Source of the DNA: Sweltsa coloradensis
Lineage: Eukaryota > Arthropoda > Insecta > Plecoptera > Chloroperlidae
Assembly: GCA_024449915.1 (NCBI GenBank)
Contig: JAMZAV010000354.1
Coordinates: 62,001-126,000 of the forward strand
DNA length: 64,000 nucleotides
Reading direction: 5' to 3'
The translations under genes and the position numbers were made by a program. How positions within the stretch are numbered: the stretch's first letter is position 1; every line of letters begins with the position of its first letter. The notes under the pieces were generated by a model. It was not told the origin of the DNA, made no database searches, and saw only the letters and a list, made by a program, of their open reading frames with translations. Of the stretch, positions 35,087 to 47,300 are shown one piece after another.

Positions 35087-35319
35087 AGGACACTGGAGAA
35101 GAGAAGATACCCGACACTTTCAGGACCTACGCGTCGTTGAGCCATGCTGTTTGCTTGGTGCAATGAATAACATGGGACGACTAATTGATTGATAGTTCGC
35201 TCAGTTATTTGTTTGGTTAGTAATGGTAAAAGGGTGAGGATTTTTGGAAGGGTTTGTATTTAATTAATTAATTAATTTTTTTTTGTATTTTTTTTTATTT
35301 ATTTATTTATTTATTCGTA

Positions 35320-35430
35320 TTAACGACTGAGAACAACCTTGGTAAAAACTTCAGTCAGGATTTGTGGTGGCGGAATTTGACCCTCGACCTCCATAGTCAT
35401 TCTCGCACGTAACGCTTGAGATGCACCTGT
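35320..35430 (-). mobile_element. SINE family A, reverse fragment
   Basis: AACGACTGAGAACAACCTTG, AACTTCAGTCAGGATTTGTG and GACCCTCGACCTCC follow family A in reverse order, beside a TTTA microsatellite (35290-35317). Confidence 0.55.
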
Positions 35431-35924
35431 CGGTTTAAAATTTTGAAAATTAAAATTATAATTTCTTGGCGCATAGAGGGAAATCTCCAGATCAGATAAC
35501 AGAGGTGGTTTGACTGGTCATCGCTTCTTATACCGGAGCCTATTCACATAGTATGAAAACAAAGTGGGTTTTATGAGGTTCATATCGAGTTTTTTATGTC
35601 ACTCGATACACATGTGACTCCAAATTTCATTCAACACTTTTTTCTCGTCGCCATCCTCCGTTTATGTCGCCATGCACCGAGCGTGTGAGCCAGACTAGAG
35701 CCTGCCCTAAGTGGAAGTCAGGTAGCCCCAGTCACCGGATACTCCCCGGCCATCTCATATACTTCCTGCGTCACCCGTTGTACAGGCTTTGCATAATCCG
35801 CAGCGAGTGAGTCAATTTCATTAAGAGGTTAGCTAACTAACTGGTGAGCATAATATTATTATGTCATGCCAACCAAAGAGACTCACAGGTACTGATGATG
35901 TTACTGATGAAAAGTTGTTTCTCA

Positions 35925-36060
35925 ATTTCATTAATCGGGAAACACTCCCGTAGGTGTAATTTTTTTTATGTAAATCAATCCAGAAATTACAAAATCCATC
36001 TCAGCTGGGTATCGAACCTCGGTCTCCCGATTGCCGGTCGAGTACGTTACCCCTGGATTG
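35925..36060 (-). mobile_element. SINE B-type fragment with CGGGAAACACTCCCGTAGG border
   Basis: AATCGGGAAACACTCCCGTAGG is followed by a reversed tRNA-like head (GGGTATCGAACCTCGGTCTC). The same border plus AATCAATCCAGAAAT appears at about 40495-40560, and the border alone at 52008-52030 in a CFAP206 intron. Confidence 0.6.
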
Positions 36061-36447
36061 ATTTCTATAAAATGATGAATGATGATTAGTTGTCAAGTGT
36101 ACTTATCTCTCGTTGTTCTATAACGAGTATCTGTACAGAATGACAAATGATCAGAAGTTATAAAAGAATAATATTATATGAACAGAAGTATGTGCTAACT
36201 TTTAGGGAGTGAAGCTCCACTAATTGCATTATTTTTCTGAAAATAAATATAAATTTTCTGGACCCGGCACCTCCACCAAATATGTTTCAACACTAGCTCA
36301 TACCTCGAGCATTCTATTTCTAATTGTATGTTGACGTATACTATAAAAACGGTAAGCTTCGCTGCCTATTTTGGGTACTCCTGTACTAACATTGAATAGT
36401 CAGGGGTTCCATCATCACTATCGTGATACCGAAGAAGGGGGCTCTGG

Positions 36448-36595
36448 TCCGAAGCGTATGGCTCTACGTGGACGTGGGTTCGAATCCCGCATAAGGCATG
36501 TTTTGTAATCGTCCTTCATCCTAATCTATCACCACTTATCGTCTCGAATAGCCTTAGCGCATTATACTATGAGACGTTAAGCAACACAAAGCATC
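36448..36595 (+). mobile_element. SINE family F copy
   Basis: GACGTGGGTTCGAATCCCGC, then CGTCCTTCATCCTAATC and TATCACCACTTATCGTCTCG, matching 26850-26940. Confidence 0.7.
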
Positions 36596-38252
36596 ATCAC
36601 CGTAATATTGAGGGATGGGTCATGCCTCGTGAGTTTCGTAACGGTAATTACTTCAAGGGTAATTATCTTTAAACAGTTCTAGGATGATCCGTCTCAAATA
36701 TCTAAGTATGTATAATACCTCGGGCTCTCGTTAGGGGAATTAGCCAGGCTTATGAGCGACTTACATATAGCAGACAATGCCATGTGAAAAATGGAAGATA
36801 TGCGCTCTTTCTTACTAGCTTGCACATCTTTTCAATGTTTTTAGTTTGAGAATGTGAATGGAAATATGACTTCGAATTATTGCGAATAAGTGCTTAAAGG
36901 CAAGCGAATTGTAACAACAACTCTGTAATAACACTTTTGAATACTTCAATATTGAGATTCCGAATTTATAAGAAACATATAAATATGAGAATCTCAAATT
37001 GAAAAATATACATTGTAATTTTTTTTGTCAAATATCCAAGACAATGACTTAGGAACTGTGATGAGAAATAAGAAGTAAGCAGTACACGGCAGGTTTTAGC
37101 TCAACTGTAGAAACACGATGTAGAGTATTGAGATCGGTATACAAATCCATCTACATTCTACTCGTGACTAAGATAACCAAACCATCTTAATCAATCAGGA
37201 CTCACACACGTGAATGGTGTCGGGGTTCGAATCACGGAGCCTAGTTTCAACCGGGACTCGAACCCTGAGCTGGGGCTTATAACAACCCTCTGGCGTTCTG
37301 CAAAGCCAACCACCTTCTTAATTACAAAACTTCATCAGAAGAAAATCAACCCCACGAAACGAGTCAGCCTTTCAGCGTCTCCATATCGATGCTAGCGAGC
37401 TAGTCGAGCCGGGTTGTGATATTGAAGAGTGACGCACTTGCTCGGCTTCCCCGGGGGTGGGGGGTGGGGGTAGAATCTCATCAGGACTTGTACGGCCTCG
37501 CGTCCCGGCCGCCCCAGCTGCCCGGCAGGCACAGGCAACAAACACCCACGACTTCGACCACAATGCAGTGGAAATACTCTTGTTTTGTTCTTGCAGAGGT
37601 GAGCTCCATTCACGCAACGAGGGTAATGTAGAGGATGTGCGAGTGGGTGATTAGTAAAGAACAGTTTTTCTAAAAGTTAGAGCGATAAGAATAAGATGTT
37701 AGTTTCAACATTAATTGCTAAATACGATAAAGTTTGTCTTCGAGCTCATTGGTGTAAACTTTGGCGGGGTTTGTTAAAACTAAACATATTATTTTTTCAT
37801 TAAATGCTACTAAAATGTATTTTGTTAGCTCATTTGAACCTTAAATTGATTATTCATTATAATATTTTCTCAAAATGGTCAACTTTAATCTTATCAAAAA
37901 AAGATCCAGAGAAACCTTATCGCTTTTTATTACGGAGTTAAGAATCATCGGTCTAGGTCTTCAAAACTAAACAATGGTGCAACAGATTAGTGTTCCAAGT
38001 TTTCCTTCCTGTCAACTGTTCGCGTCTTCACTTATGTGACATGCAAGCTAGAGGCAAGGAATCGCGCGCATCTGACACTTCTGAACAGAGACGGACAAAC
38101 GACAAATGCCGAGTTCACCATCTCCGATCTTCATTGATAAACAATCATAGGAGGTCTACACTTTTACTTTCTTGAATTCGTTTAAACATAACACGAATGA
38201 TTATTATTAAATTAAACAATAGAGTGAGATACTTCATTGCTTAATGTGTATA
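36596..38252. other. Mostly featureless, with a GC-rich island at 37372-37640
   Basis: 37230-37290 has a tRNA-like CGGGACTCGAACCC. The GC-rich island has open frames on both strands. On plus, ACCACAATGCAGTGG opens MQWKYSCFVLAE before a GAG|GTGAGC donor at 37601; on minus, a Pro/Ser-rich frame spans it. It may be a promoter or first exon, but I cannot choose a strand or name a product. Confidence 0.3.
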
Positions 38253-39030
38253 CTAGGAAAACGTTTAAGTCCCGCCGCGTTGATGGATGAGCTTTTTTTA
38301 AGTTTTTAGTTTGCGTGGGATATCTTTACTTTTGCAAGTGCTTTGCTTTGCTGCCTATGCATTGTCGGTGATTGTTGTCAAGTTTCTATTGTTACTTGTC
38401 AATTGTTATTATTTACGTAAAAACTTATATTAAAAGCTTTATTTCTATAGATTCTGGCTAACTTTTTCAACTTTTTCTTTCAAAAGGTACTACATCACCA
38501 TAACCTTAATGTCCATGTATAATATGAACGTTGTAGCCCCACCCGTTTGGTCATAATCGGCCCAAATGGCACAAAAATATCGCACTAAACCGTAAAAAAC
38601 TTATATTAAAAGCTTTATTTCTATGGATTCTAGCTAATTTTTTCAACTTTTTCTTTCAAAAGGTACTACATCAACCATAACCTTAATGTCCATGTATAAT
38701 ATGAACGTTGTAGCCCCACCCGTTTGGTCAGAATCGGCCCAAATGGCACGAAAATATCGCACTAAAAATCGAAAAAAAATCGTAAAAGTACGATATTCAT
38801 GAGAAATATTTCTTCGATTGTACCCAAAAACAATATACCTCTAAGTTCAGAGATTTCGAAGGTCCCCTCCAATTTTCATCAAGATCGGATGTGCCGTTTG
38901 CCCGGTACAGAGCGAACAAACAGACACACAAAAAAATAAAAAAACAAAAACAAACAAACAAACAAAAAAACACCCGAGCTAAATTTTTTGGGGGTCAGTG
39001 AAATTGAAGTCTTCGCTTTGCTCATCCAAT
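38253..39030 (+). mobile_element. 740-780 bp tandem-module element, copy 3
   Basis: Starts CTAGGAAAACGTTTAAGTCC and ends GCTTTGCTCATCCAAT. It is collinear with 14714-15480, including both internal modules (about 38410-38590 and 38595-38765). Confidence 0.85.
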
Positions 39031-39277
39031 AAATCTAAATGTTATATTAATTGAGACGATGAGTGGATAGATGCAGTCATGCAGATGGCGAAAAATTACA
39101 GTATATGGGATTATAGAACCTAATTGATATCAGTCATTTTTAATTCTTCTTCTTATTTTGTGTATCGTATATCGATACAAGGTCGTCTCAAATATAGCCA
39201 AAGTGCATTAGTTTGAGACGTTAAGTAATAACTAATCATCTCATCATCGTTACAAGGTTACACGTTACGTAACAAGA

Positions 39278-39495
39278 AGCCCGCTTTGAAACATAGTTAT
39301 TGAATGATAGCATTGTCGTAAAAATCTGCCTCGACTGGGGATCGAACCCAGAATCCGGCGTTACGTACAGCTGCTCTACCAAATGAGCTATCGGGCATAG
39401 GTATACATAAAGCGTTCTGGGTTCGATCGCCTGTCGGGTCAGATTTTTACGACAGTTGTTATCAAATCAATAACTATGTACTCAAAGCGGGCTTA
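39278..39495. mobile_element. Inverted pair of tRNA-like SINE ends (foldback)
   Basis: AAGCCCGCTTTGA at 39280 pairs with TCAAAGCGGGCTT at 39482. Inside, the left arm carries a reversed tRNA-like head: on minus GATAGCTCATTTGGTAGAGC, and a T arm CTGGGTTCGATCCCCAG. The right arm repeats only its 3' part (TTCTGGGTTCGATCGCCTG, AGATTTTTACGACA). A forward head of the same family, with GATAGCACAGTTGGTAGAGG and CTGGGTTCGATCCCCAG, lies at 39675-39745. Confidence 0.75.
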
Positions 39496-39674
39496 TGCCT
39501 CAAAACCTTTTAATCGTACTACGTTGGGTATAGACCCAACCCATGGTAGGTGAGAAGTGATTGGCTAAAACCTTGTTATCTTTCAGTAATTACAGCACCA
39601 TGGCAGTCTTCAGTTGGATTGATGAAACTCAACAATTACAACAAACAGCAACTGAGTAAAGGTTTGCCTTGTGG

Positions 39675-39745
39675 TTCGATAGCACAGTTGGTAGAGGATC
39701 GGTACGTAAAGCCGGCGGTTCTGGGTTCGATCCCCAGTCGACAAT
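39675..39745 (+). mobile_element. tRNA-like SINE head, family C
   Basis: D-arm-like GATAGCACAGTTGGTAGAGG and a perfect T arm CTGGGTTCGATCCCCAG, 71 bp in all. The acceptor stem is poor, so a functional tRNA gene is unlikely. Confidence 0.55.
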
Positions 39746-41384
39746 TATATCAATCGATATACAGATAGATACAACTACAATTAGGTATTAATACATGATA
39801 AAATAATTCAAAAGTGGACATTAATTCACCGCGGACGGCTTGAATTTCAAAGCCCATATCGCAGATAAACCATCTCTGGTTTGGCGCGTGTATAGTATTT
39901 ATTACTCTTCGGGCATAATATTAGTTCTGTCATCCTCCAAGTCAGTTGAACAAACAGACCCTAAGCCCCGGAGAGCGCATTCAGCGCGTGCAACGATCCA
40001 GTGTGCAGTGCAACCCGATACTTGTAGCGGAGGTCACTAGCGGAGTAATCTGGATGTCTGCTGCCAATCCGCGTGGCACGTGCTGGAGAGCGCTAAGCCG
40101 CACCGCGCACCGGCCTAGGTAACCGATACCACGGCCACGATTAGCACTAAGACTTAGTCAAGTCCGTGGCTATATTAGGGGCATTCGTCAGAGGAAGGAA
40201 CTCGAAACCGGGAGAACCGAAAACTGATGAGTCGCTTTTTATGGCATATGTAGGCAAAGTGGTTTTTAAATTCATATCCCTCCCCACACCCCACCCTTCC
40301 CTCATCATGACACCAACGTATTTCTGAGCATCGTTGTCAAAATATGGTATGTACCACTATCAAGACGTAGAAAATTCGAGAACCGAGAATCGCAATATCA
40401 TTTGGAATTAATAACTCGAAATAGGACGCACGATAGAAAAGTACAGTGCATGATAACAAATATTATTTCAAGATTTTATTAATCCGAATCGGCAAACATT
40501 CCCGTTCCCGTAGGCTTAGGTGTAATTGAGTATATGGAAATCAATCCAGAAATAAAAAAAATGTATTGTGTGTCAAGTACACCAAATCACACCAAAGTAT
40601 CGGGTTAACCGCCCGTCACTGAACTTGTACTGATCAATACATATTGCTCAATATTGTTAGGTTGGACGGTGGAGGGTATATTAGTATGTATGAGTTGGAC
40701 AAATCAACTGTAGACTAGAAGAATTGAGAATTTTGCTGCTAAAAATTTAACTCAACTTGAATAGAAATAAATGACGATTTTGACACAAAACCCGGCACTG
40801 CCACCAAAACTCTGAAAAATTACATCTTTTACTCAAGTATAGGTAGGCCACCCATGTAAGTTGCCCGTCTAGGTAACTTTACATTAGCTACTTAGCTTTC
40901 TCTGACACGTTAGCTATCACTGTTAGGTGGACATCCATAAATAAAAAGAGCCAACTTCAACGGAAGACGGAATCCGAGTTTTTCACTTACGAAGCATGGT
41001 ACAATATCTACTCATGAGTTTTTCTAGTTTATTTATTTTTTTCAATTATTTTTATCAATTATAGTATGGGTAAATTATAATATACACGAAACAAGCGTAT
41101 CGCGATTTAAAAAATTCAGCCGGATTTTCTCCCAAGTCTCTTAAAAATATAATAATATGCCTATATACAAGCAACATGGTAACATTAATTATGTTTGATA
41201 TACTCAACCAATATTAAAAGGTATCTTAACCTTAATTGTATCCTCGTAGGCTTACACACGAAATGTGTTGGGAATAAAATAAAATACACATATTCCCTAT
41301 AATCTAACACGTAGAAGAGAGACCCGGCACCTCCACCAAACAATGATAAAATAAACCTTACCTGGTTGTTCGCTCATATGCTCA
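39746..41384. other. Region with repeat remnants and a CpG-rich patch
   Basis: A CpG-richer patch lies at about 39960-40140. SINE remnants lie at 40495-40560, 40788-40808 and 41320-41339. No coding feature is supported. Confidence 0.45.
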
Positions 41385-41670
41385 CGGAGGCTCGTACACT
41401 CTGTTTCGAGCCATGTGGAAGCAAGGGGAGTGGGTTCGATCCCCGTCAAGGTAGTCGTATTGGTCAACTATCCGCACCCCTGCAGCAAACAAGGGAATCT
41501 GTTATACATTGCAGAAGCCTAGCTAAGAAGTATTTAACGTGTAATACTATAAGTACAATATTGTTGTGCAATGAGTTTGGGACAGACACCGACAGAACTA
41601 CAATTAGCTAAGGGGTGAGTCTGGACTCTAATGCAAAAGGGTGTGGGTTCGAACCACCCCTATCGTTTAA
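41385..41670 (+). mobile_element. Two tRNA-like fragments
   Basis: GAGTGGGTTCGATCCCCGTC at about 41430 and GTGTGGGTTCGAACCACCCC at about 41643 are B-box-like, each with a weak upstream A box region. Probably SINE heads of further families. Confidence 0.45.
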
Positions 41671-42500
41671 CTGTTCAAGAATGCTTCAGTCAGGAGAGAA
41701 ATATCATTCCATTCTGCACTTTGAAATAAAAACATTACAATTTTAATATAAAATGCTTCAAATTGTATTCTGGGTATTTCTTGTGTAATGTATGTGTTGT
41801 GTGTCATATTATGTGTTTTTCTTGTGTAACCATTATGTTGTACCATTATATTCCACATTGTTTTCTTCTTATTCCATTTTTAGAATTATAATTTCCTCAA
41901 AGAACTTTCCCATGATTTATCTTCTTGCATTTTGTTGTGACTAAAAAAGTGTGATGATATGATTGCTATTCCCTAGTTTTGTGTTTGATGTGTGAGCAGT
42001 TGTTTTTACAATTTGCCTTCAACACACAGGAATACTAAACTTCGAATTGTGTGTGTGACCATTATATTCTTTGGATATATCCCTACTATGCGAATGCAGA
42101 ATTTCCAAAGTTCACATCCCGGTTTATCCAGTTTTGTTGTAACTTATGAAAGTGACTATCGCTCAATAATATTACATTTTGTCATCATCGTTTCATAACT
42201 ATTGGAACGAGAATATTTCCTTGCGGCTCTATGGGTGAAACCAAAAATATAAAGGGTTTGCATTCACCAGCCTTTTATTTTATTAATTAATTAATTTGAT
42301 GTCTATCCTATTCAGATAAAAAAACTGATTTACAAAGGAGGACAACTAAATAAATTTAATTACATAGGTGCAGACACAACAATAAACTACAAATATTTGA
42401 AATAGATTTGCAGGATATTATGTGGAGTTTATATGTAAACGGTGGCTATGGGAAACGTCCTATAGCACACACAGTTTCATAATAATGTCCATCACTGAAA
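41671..42500. other. No recognisable feature
   Basis: AT-rich, with open frames lacking homology. Confidence 0.5.
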
Positions 42501-43410
42501 ATCAGTTATTGTAACCGAGTATGTATAGGCTTAGATACGAAATAAGTATTTTTTGGGTCATCTTATCTCCTCAATTTCACGTTTGGTATTGCCCATGTCG
42601 TGGAAAACGCAAAATGCGAAATCTCTCTAAAGTGAAAGAGCGAACTAATGTTCCATTTTTAGGAACTTTTGTGGGAACGCGACGCGTTCATTTTCTTAGA
42701 TCAGGAACTTGTAACGTCAAAGTTACTATTTCGTGGGAACTTGGAACGAATTTAAAGTTCCAAAAGTTTCTTTCGCCGTCGTAATCCCGTCGAATTACAG
42801 TACCTGATGTCGTAAACTGCTATGAAACATAATATAGTGTGACCTCTTGGGTTTTCGAAAATGGCGCCACCCTCCAGATGGCCTGGGGCTCACTTTAATA
42901 AATAAAAGTAATGATGAATTAACTCCCTCCCATCACATTTGTTATTATTAAAATAAATAAATAAATTGTATTTAGAGTTTACCCACTCCGTTATATAACT
43001 GATTTTCAGTGGGGGACAGTAGACAGTAAATCAAAGCAACCAAGCCGCAGACCCCCACGCAATCGACGAGTGAGCGATAACCAACCAAAGATCGATATTT
43101 TTAATAGGAAATATAGCAATCAGTGGTATGGACAGTGCGAACACCCGCGGATCAACGCCAGAATCAACAAGGCCGATTCAGAACAACTCTGAATTTATTA
43201 TGTGCCTCGTTGCTAGGACGGCTCCAAAGTCACCGTTTACAAACTCCTAAGACAACAACTGATGGACTGAAGTCCAAATCAGAAGTTAAAGAACTTCTGA
43301 CTTTCAGTGATGGTTCCTTTTTTTGAAAATAAACTAGGAACGTTTCAGTTCCTTTTTAGGCAGAAGTAACTTAACTTTTCAAAGTTCTTTTTGGGGGGAA
43401 CGTACCCAAG
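42500..43410. mobile_element. GGAAC-rich element interrupted by a reverse SINE D (42968-43300)
   Basis: 42630-42780 and 43305-43410 are dense in GGAAC/GTTCC words, like 4940-5880. Between them 42968-43300 is a nearly complete reverse SINE D, from CCCACTCCGTTATATAACTG to GATGGACTGAAGTCCAAATC. The SINE appears to have inserted into an older element. Confidence 0.55.
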
Positions 43411-44106
43411 ACTGCAAACTAGCTTAATTTTACACCACTTTTTGCCTGAGCGGTTTACTCACTCATTCATAGTTTTAGAGCAATTTTGCACCACTCTTTA
43501 ACTGAGTGGTGCACAATCAGGTCAAACTGAGTACATTCTCACACTTTAGACAGCTCCCACCGTTTTCTATACACGAAACGTACGGTTGATATTTCCATTT
43601 AATTTCAGCCCGTTCTCCTATTTACTTCTCAGTCGGGGGTCGGCCAGCAGAAGCTTCATCTAATTACACAGATGAGCCAATGAAGCGTCGAGGTGTCAAA
43701 TTACCCACCCTAAGAGTTTGATTGACAGCTGAGCGCACGCGCCAACTCCAGGGGGCGTGTCCGCTCTTTGTCATCGCAGACGAACCACGATAAAAACTAT
43801 CATTTTGTGGTGGCAAAACGTGGGAAATACCACAGGGGTCAAAGAAAGAGATACTTTTTGAAATTAATTCCTCCTTTGATGAAGGTCGAAGATCGGACCT
43901 GGTCGAAGTAATGACTGGTTGCGTGGAATGGAATAAGAGCAGGATTAGGCTCTAGTTTAAAGCTTTATTGATTGTTAAATGGGGTAAGGGAGATATTAAT
44001 GAAGTGTGCTGCACTCTAGCGGAAGTAAGACTCAATGTACTCAGTTCTCCCCCCTTATGTCTTGTCGGTGTAGAATCTTGAGAGAACTTCTTTATCGACA
44101 ATGAAC
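43411..44106. other. Upstream region of CFAP206
   Basis: Contains no open frame or repeat that I recognise. Moderately GC-rich around 43610-43800. Confidence 0.45.
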
Positions 44107-44120
44107 GTCACCCGGGCGAC
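44107..44120. promoter_or_regulatory. RFX X-box upstream of CFAP206
   Basis: GTCACCCGGGCGAC fits RYYRYY-N2-RRNRAC exactly and is almost palindromic. It ends 157 bp before the CFAP206 ATG. RFX factors (DAF-19 in worms) switch on ciliary and flagellar genes from sites in this position, so this is the probable control element of the gene. Confidence 0.65.
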
Positions 44121-44277
44121 AACGATAAAACAATGTGATGTTTGTTTTTATCGAAGAGTCGAGTGAAGGTAAATAAACAAGGGGACGACAAGTTGAAATT
44201 TTTTAGAGTTCTGTCCATTTCTCTATGGTTCTGTCCAACTGACTTTCTAAAGGAAAGTAGTGGTTTTTGTAGCGAAG

Positions 44278-44388
44278 ATGTTGAGAGCGATTGAGACGGA
44301 TAATGTTATTAGGAATATCATACGTGAAATTTTGCGGGAATGTAGTGCCAAGGGCATCAAGACAACTGACACTTTGGTTTCGTATATG
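44278..44388 (+). CDS. CFAP206: CFAP206 exon 1
   Basis: Encodes MLRAIETDNVIRNIIREILR and on to SYM (37 codons). Donor ATATG|GTGAGT, phase 0. Matches the human N terminus VIRSIIREI. Confidence 0.93.
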
Positions 44389-47300
44389 GTGAGTGTAGAA
44401 ACTAGATAATACCGAAGTAGGTCTACGTCACTTGATACCAGGGATGGACCCGGGCCCAGACAGGTCCACCCCGGGGCCCGGGGTATTCTCCTGACGATAA
44501 TAGAAGGCGAGAAATGTGGCAAAGTCCAGCTTGCAAACATCAGCTAGGCTAGCAAGTAGGCTTACCCAAAACTAGATAGTGCTCTGGTTGTAACTTAGTC
44601 GTCGGGGACCACTCCTCGCCTTGACGTCGACGATCTCAAATGATGTTCAAATGAGACGATGATAGGCATAAGAAATTCGTTTTCGAAATTAAAAATTATA
44701 TTGAACTATCTTAGTACCACCGAGCACCGAGTCACCTCGAACGTTTATGTCTTTCAGATCCGCCTGTTGGTCGCGAACCCCGACTATGGCTTCATGGAGG
44801 ACAACGACAAACCTCTACAGAGAGCGGACGTCGAGAGGTTGATATCCCTGTGTGTGGGGAAGCTGTCCGAGCGCAACTCTCCGTCCCTCGCGAGCATCAA
44901 GTTGCAGGTCTCCTGAACATTCAGAACTCTCTTGGGTGGGAGGGCTTTCTGAACTCTCTTAGGAGGGAGAGCTTTCTAAACTCTCATGGAAGAGGATGGC
45001 TTTCTAAACTCTCACTGGGAGGGAAAGCTTTCTAAAGTCTCTTGGGACAGTGGGCTTTCTGAACTCTCTTTGAAGGGGTAGCCTTCTAAGCTGTTTTGAG
45101 TGGAAGAGTTTATTAAACTCTTTTTGGAGGGAGGGCTTTTTAAACTGTCTTGGGAAAGAAAGCTTTCTAAAGTACATTGAGTGGGAGAGCTTTCTAAACT
45201 CGTTTCGGAATGGCTTGCCGAACTCACTTGGGAGGGAAAGCTCTCTAAACTCTTTATGGTGGTAGAGCTTAGCTTAGGCTTCTAAACTCCTTTGGCAGGG
45301 GGAGTAATCTAAACTCTTTATGGTGGTAGGGCTTACTAAACTCCTTTAGAGGGAGAGTTCTCTAAACTCTCTTCGATTCACAATCCAGGTACATCTAGAG
45401 GTAACCCTCTTGCTTCCAACAGGTGTACTTCGGGAGCAACTACTTCCCTCGTGAGGCGATGATAGCCGACAACAGAGAGGGTATCGCGACGAGGGTGTCT
45501 CCTCTCATCAAGGAGATCGTGGAGACGTCGAGCAAGACCAAGGATGATCTGGAGAAACTCTACAGGAAGATGATCGTCGCGATAATCCTCACCTCGGGGC
45601 TGGGCAACCCCACCGTATACCCGGTGCTCAGGGAGGCGACAGGTAATAGTAGTAATAGTCACTTTTATTCTTCAAAATTCAATTTTTACATTACAATTTT
45701 ACATTAGGCCTACAGGTTTAACATTATTTTTATAAACCTAGCTTAAAAGCTAAAAACACAAACAAATAAATAAATAAATAAGAAGTAGTAAATTAAAGAA
45801 TGCTCACATAAGTTAAAACTTGAGTGTGACCGTTTCATACATTGTGTGTATGAATATGTGTGTGTAGATACAGTAGCAATTTATCTCACCACATTTTATT
45901 AAATTTACTTATTTCTTAGCTTGATTAGTACCTGTTAACATATTTAATTAATATTAACATATATAATTTAAAATTTTGAATTTGTCACGAGAAACCTTCC
46001 CAGGAACAATTGCATGTCCCAGTCACGTGTTTAAATGTAGGCATTTTGGAGTTCGGTTACGTGATGTGATGGGAAATACTAAGGACTGTAGACTAACTGA
46101 CTGACATCAGTCGCTTGCATTCTGATTCGGGAGGTCACAGATTCAAATCCCGCTAGAGGCAATCCTGTACGAAAGTTTTTTCCAGTGTTTTGTGCTGGGA
46201 TATGTTCTTAAACAGCTCTTGTGTATTACCATTGCAATTACTCTAAACATAGTTAGTCACTTAGGGTACTTAGGGTACAAGGGTACAAGGGTACACTTAG
46301 GGTACAAGTAAAAAAGATAAAGAGATTGAAAGTACAAAATTATATGTGGCGGCCAATTTTGATATTTCGAAATTGTACCTTCGGATTTGATTTGATATGA
46401 GGTTTATTGAGTTTACCTACGGCCCGGAGAGCTTACCCCGGGACACCGCGCCTAATGATCAAACAGTGTTCACTGTTTTCATGCAAGAATTTGGCACGTT
46501 GTAAGTGAAGAAGTCGCACGTCCGGTCCACAATTACCTACAAGTCAGGACCACGTACCCCCTGGACTGGTGGCAGGAGGCCTCAGAGTAAAGACGACTTT
46601 CACAAACGCCACTGGCTATCATTTTGGATAGCTAGGAAGAAAAATGATTGAAGAATCAAGCTTTCGGCATAGGAAGAAAAAAAACAACTGTACTAAAGTC
46701 ACCCTTCGGTAATGCTTGTGCTAAGCGACTAATTACTCACGCACTGTCACGATGAAAACCCATTCCCTCTGTGTTTCAGTGGCCCTAAGAGTGTGTTCCC
46801 TCCCTCGGAACTGGGACAGTTTATGTCTCTACTCAAGCGAGAGAAGGAGCAACAGATGACAGAACTGTGGCAGATTGTGACGGGGATCCGACTGTTCAAC
46901 AGGGACTGCCAGAAGGGGGGCGAGGGCATAGACGACCGTAAGTCTAGTTTAGTTTATTGTCAAGCCTCTTTTACATTCTTTGTTACATTTATATTATGTA
47001 CAGAATTATCAAGTTGTCATGTTAGTTTGGTTATAAGGCTTATAAGTAGAGATACGTTTTTTTAGCATTTAAATTTAGAATATTTAGCATTAATTTTGAC
47101 AAATTTAGCATTTTGTAGCATCAATTATTTTCATTTCCACCAAAACCCTAAAAGGAGGGTGTTTCTTACACTTCTAATGGTAAATAATGATTTTTATTTA
47201 CTACAATTCAGAAATTAAAAAAGTCCGCCCCAACCGGGAATCGAACCACGGATCTCCCACATTCCAGGTGGACATCTTAACCACTAGACCATCAGGACGG

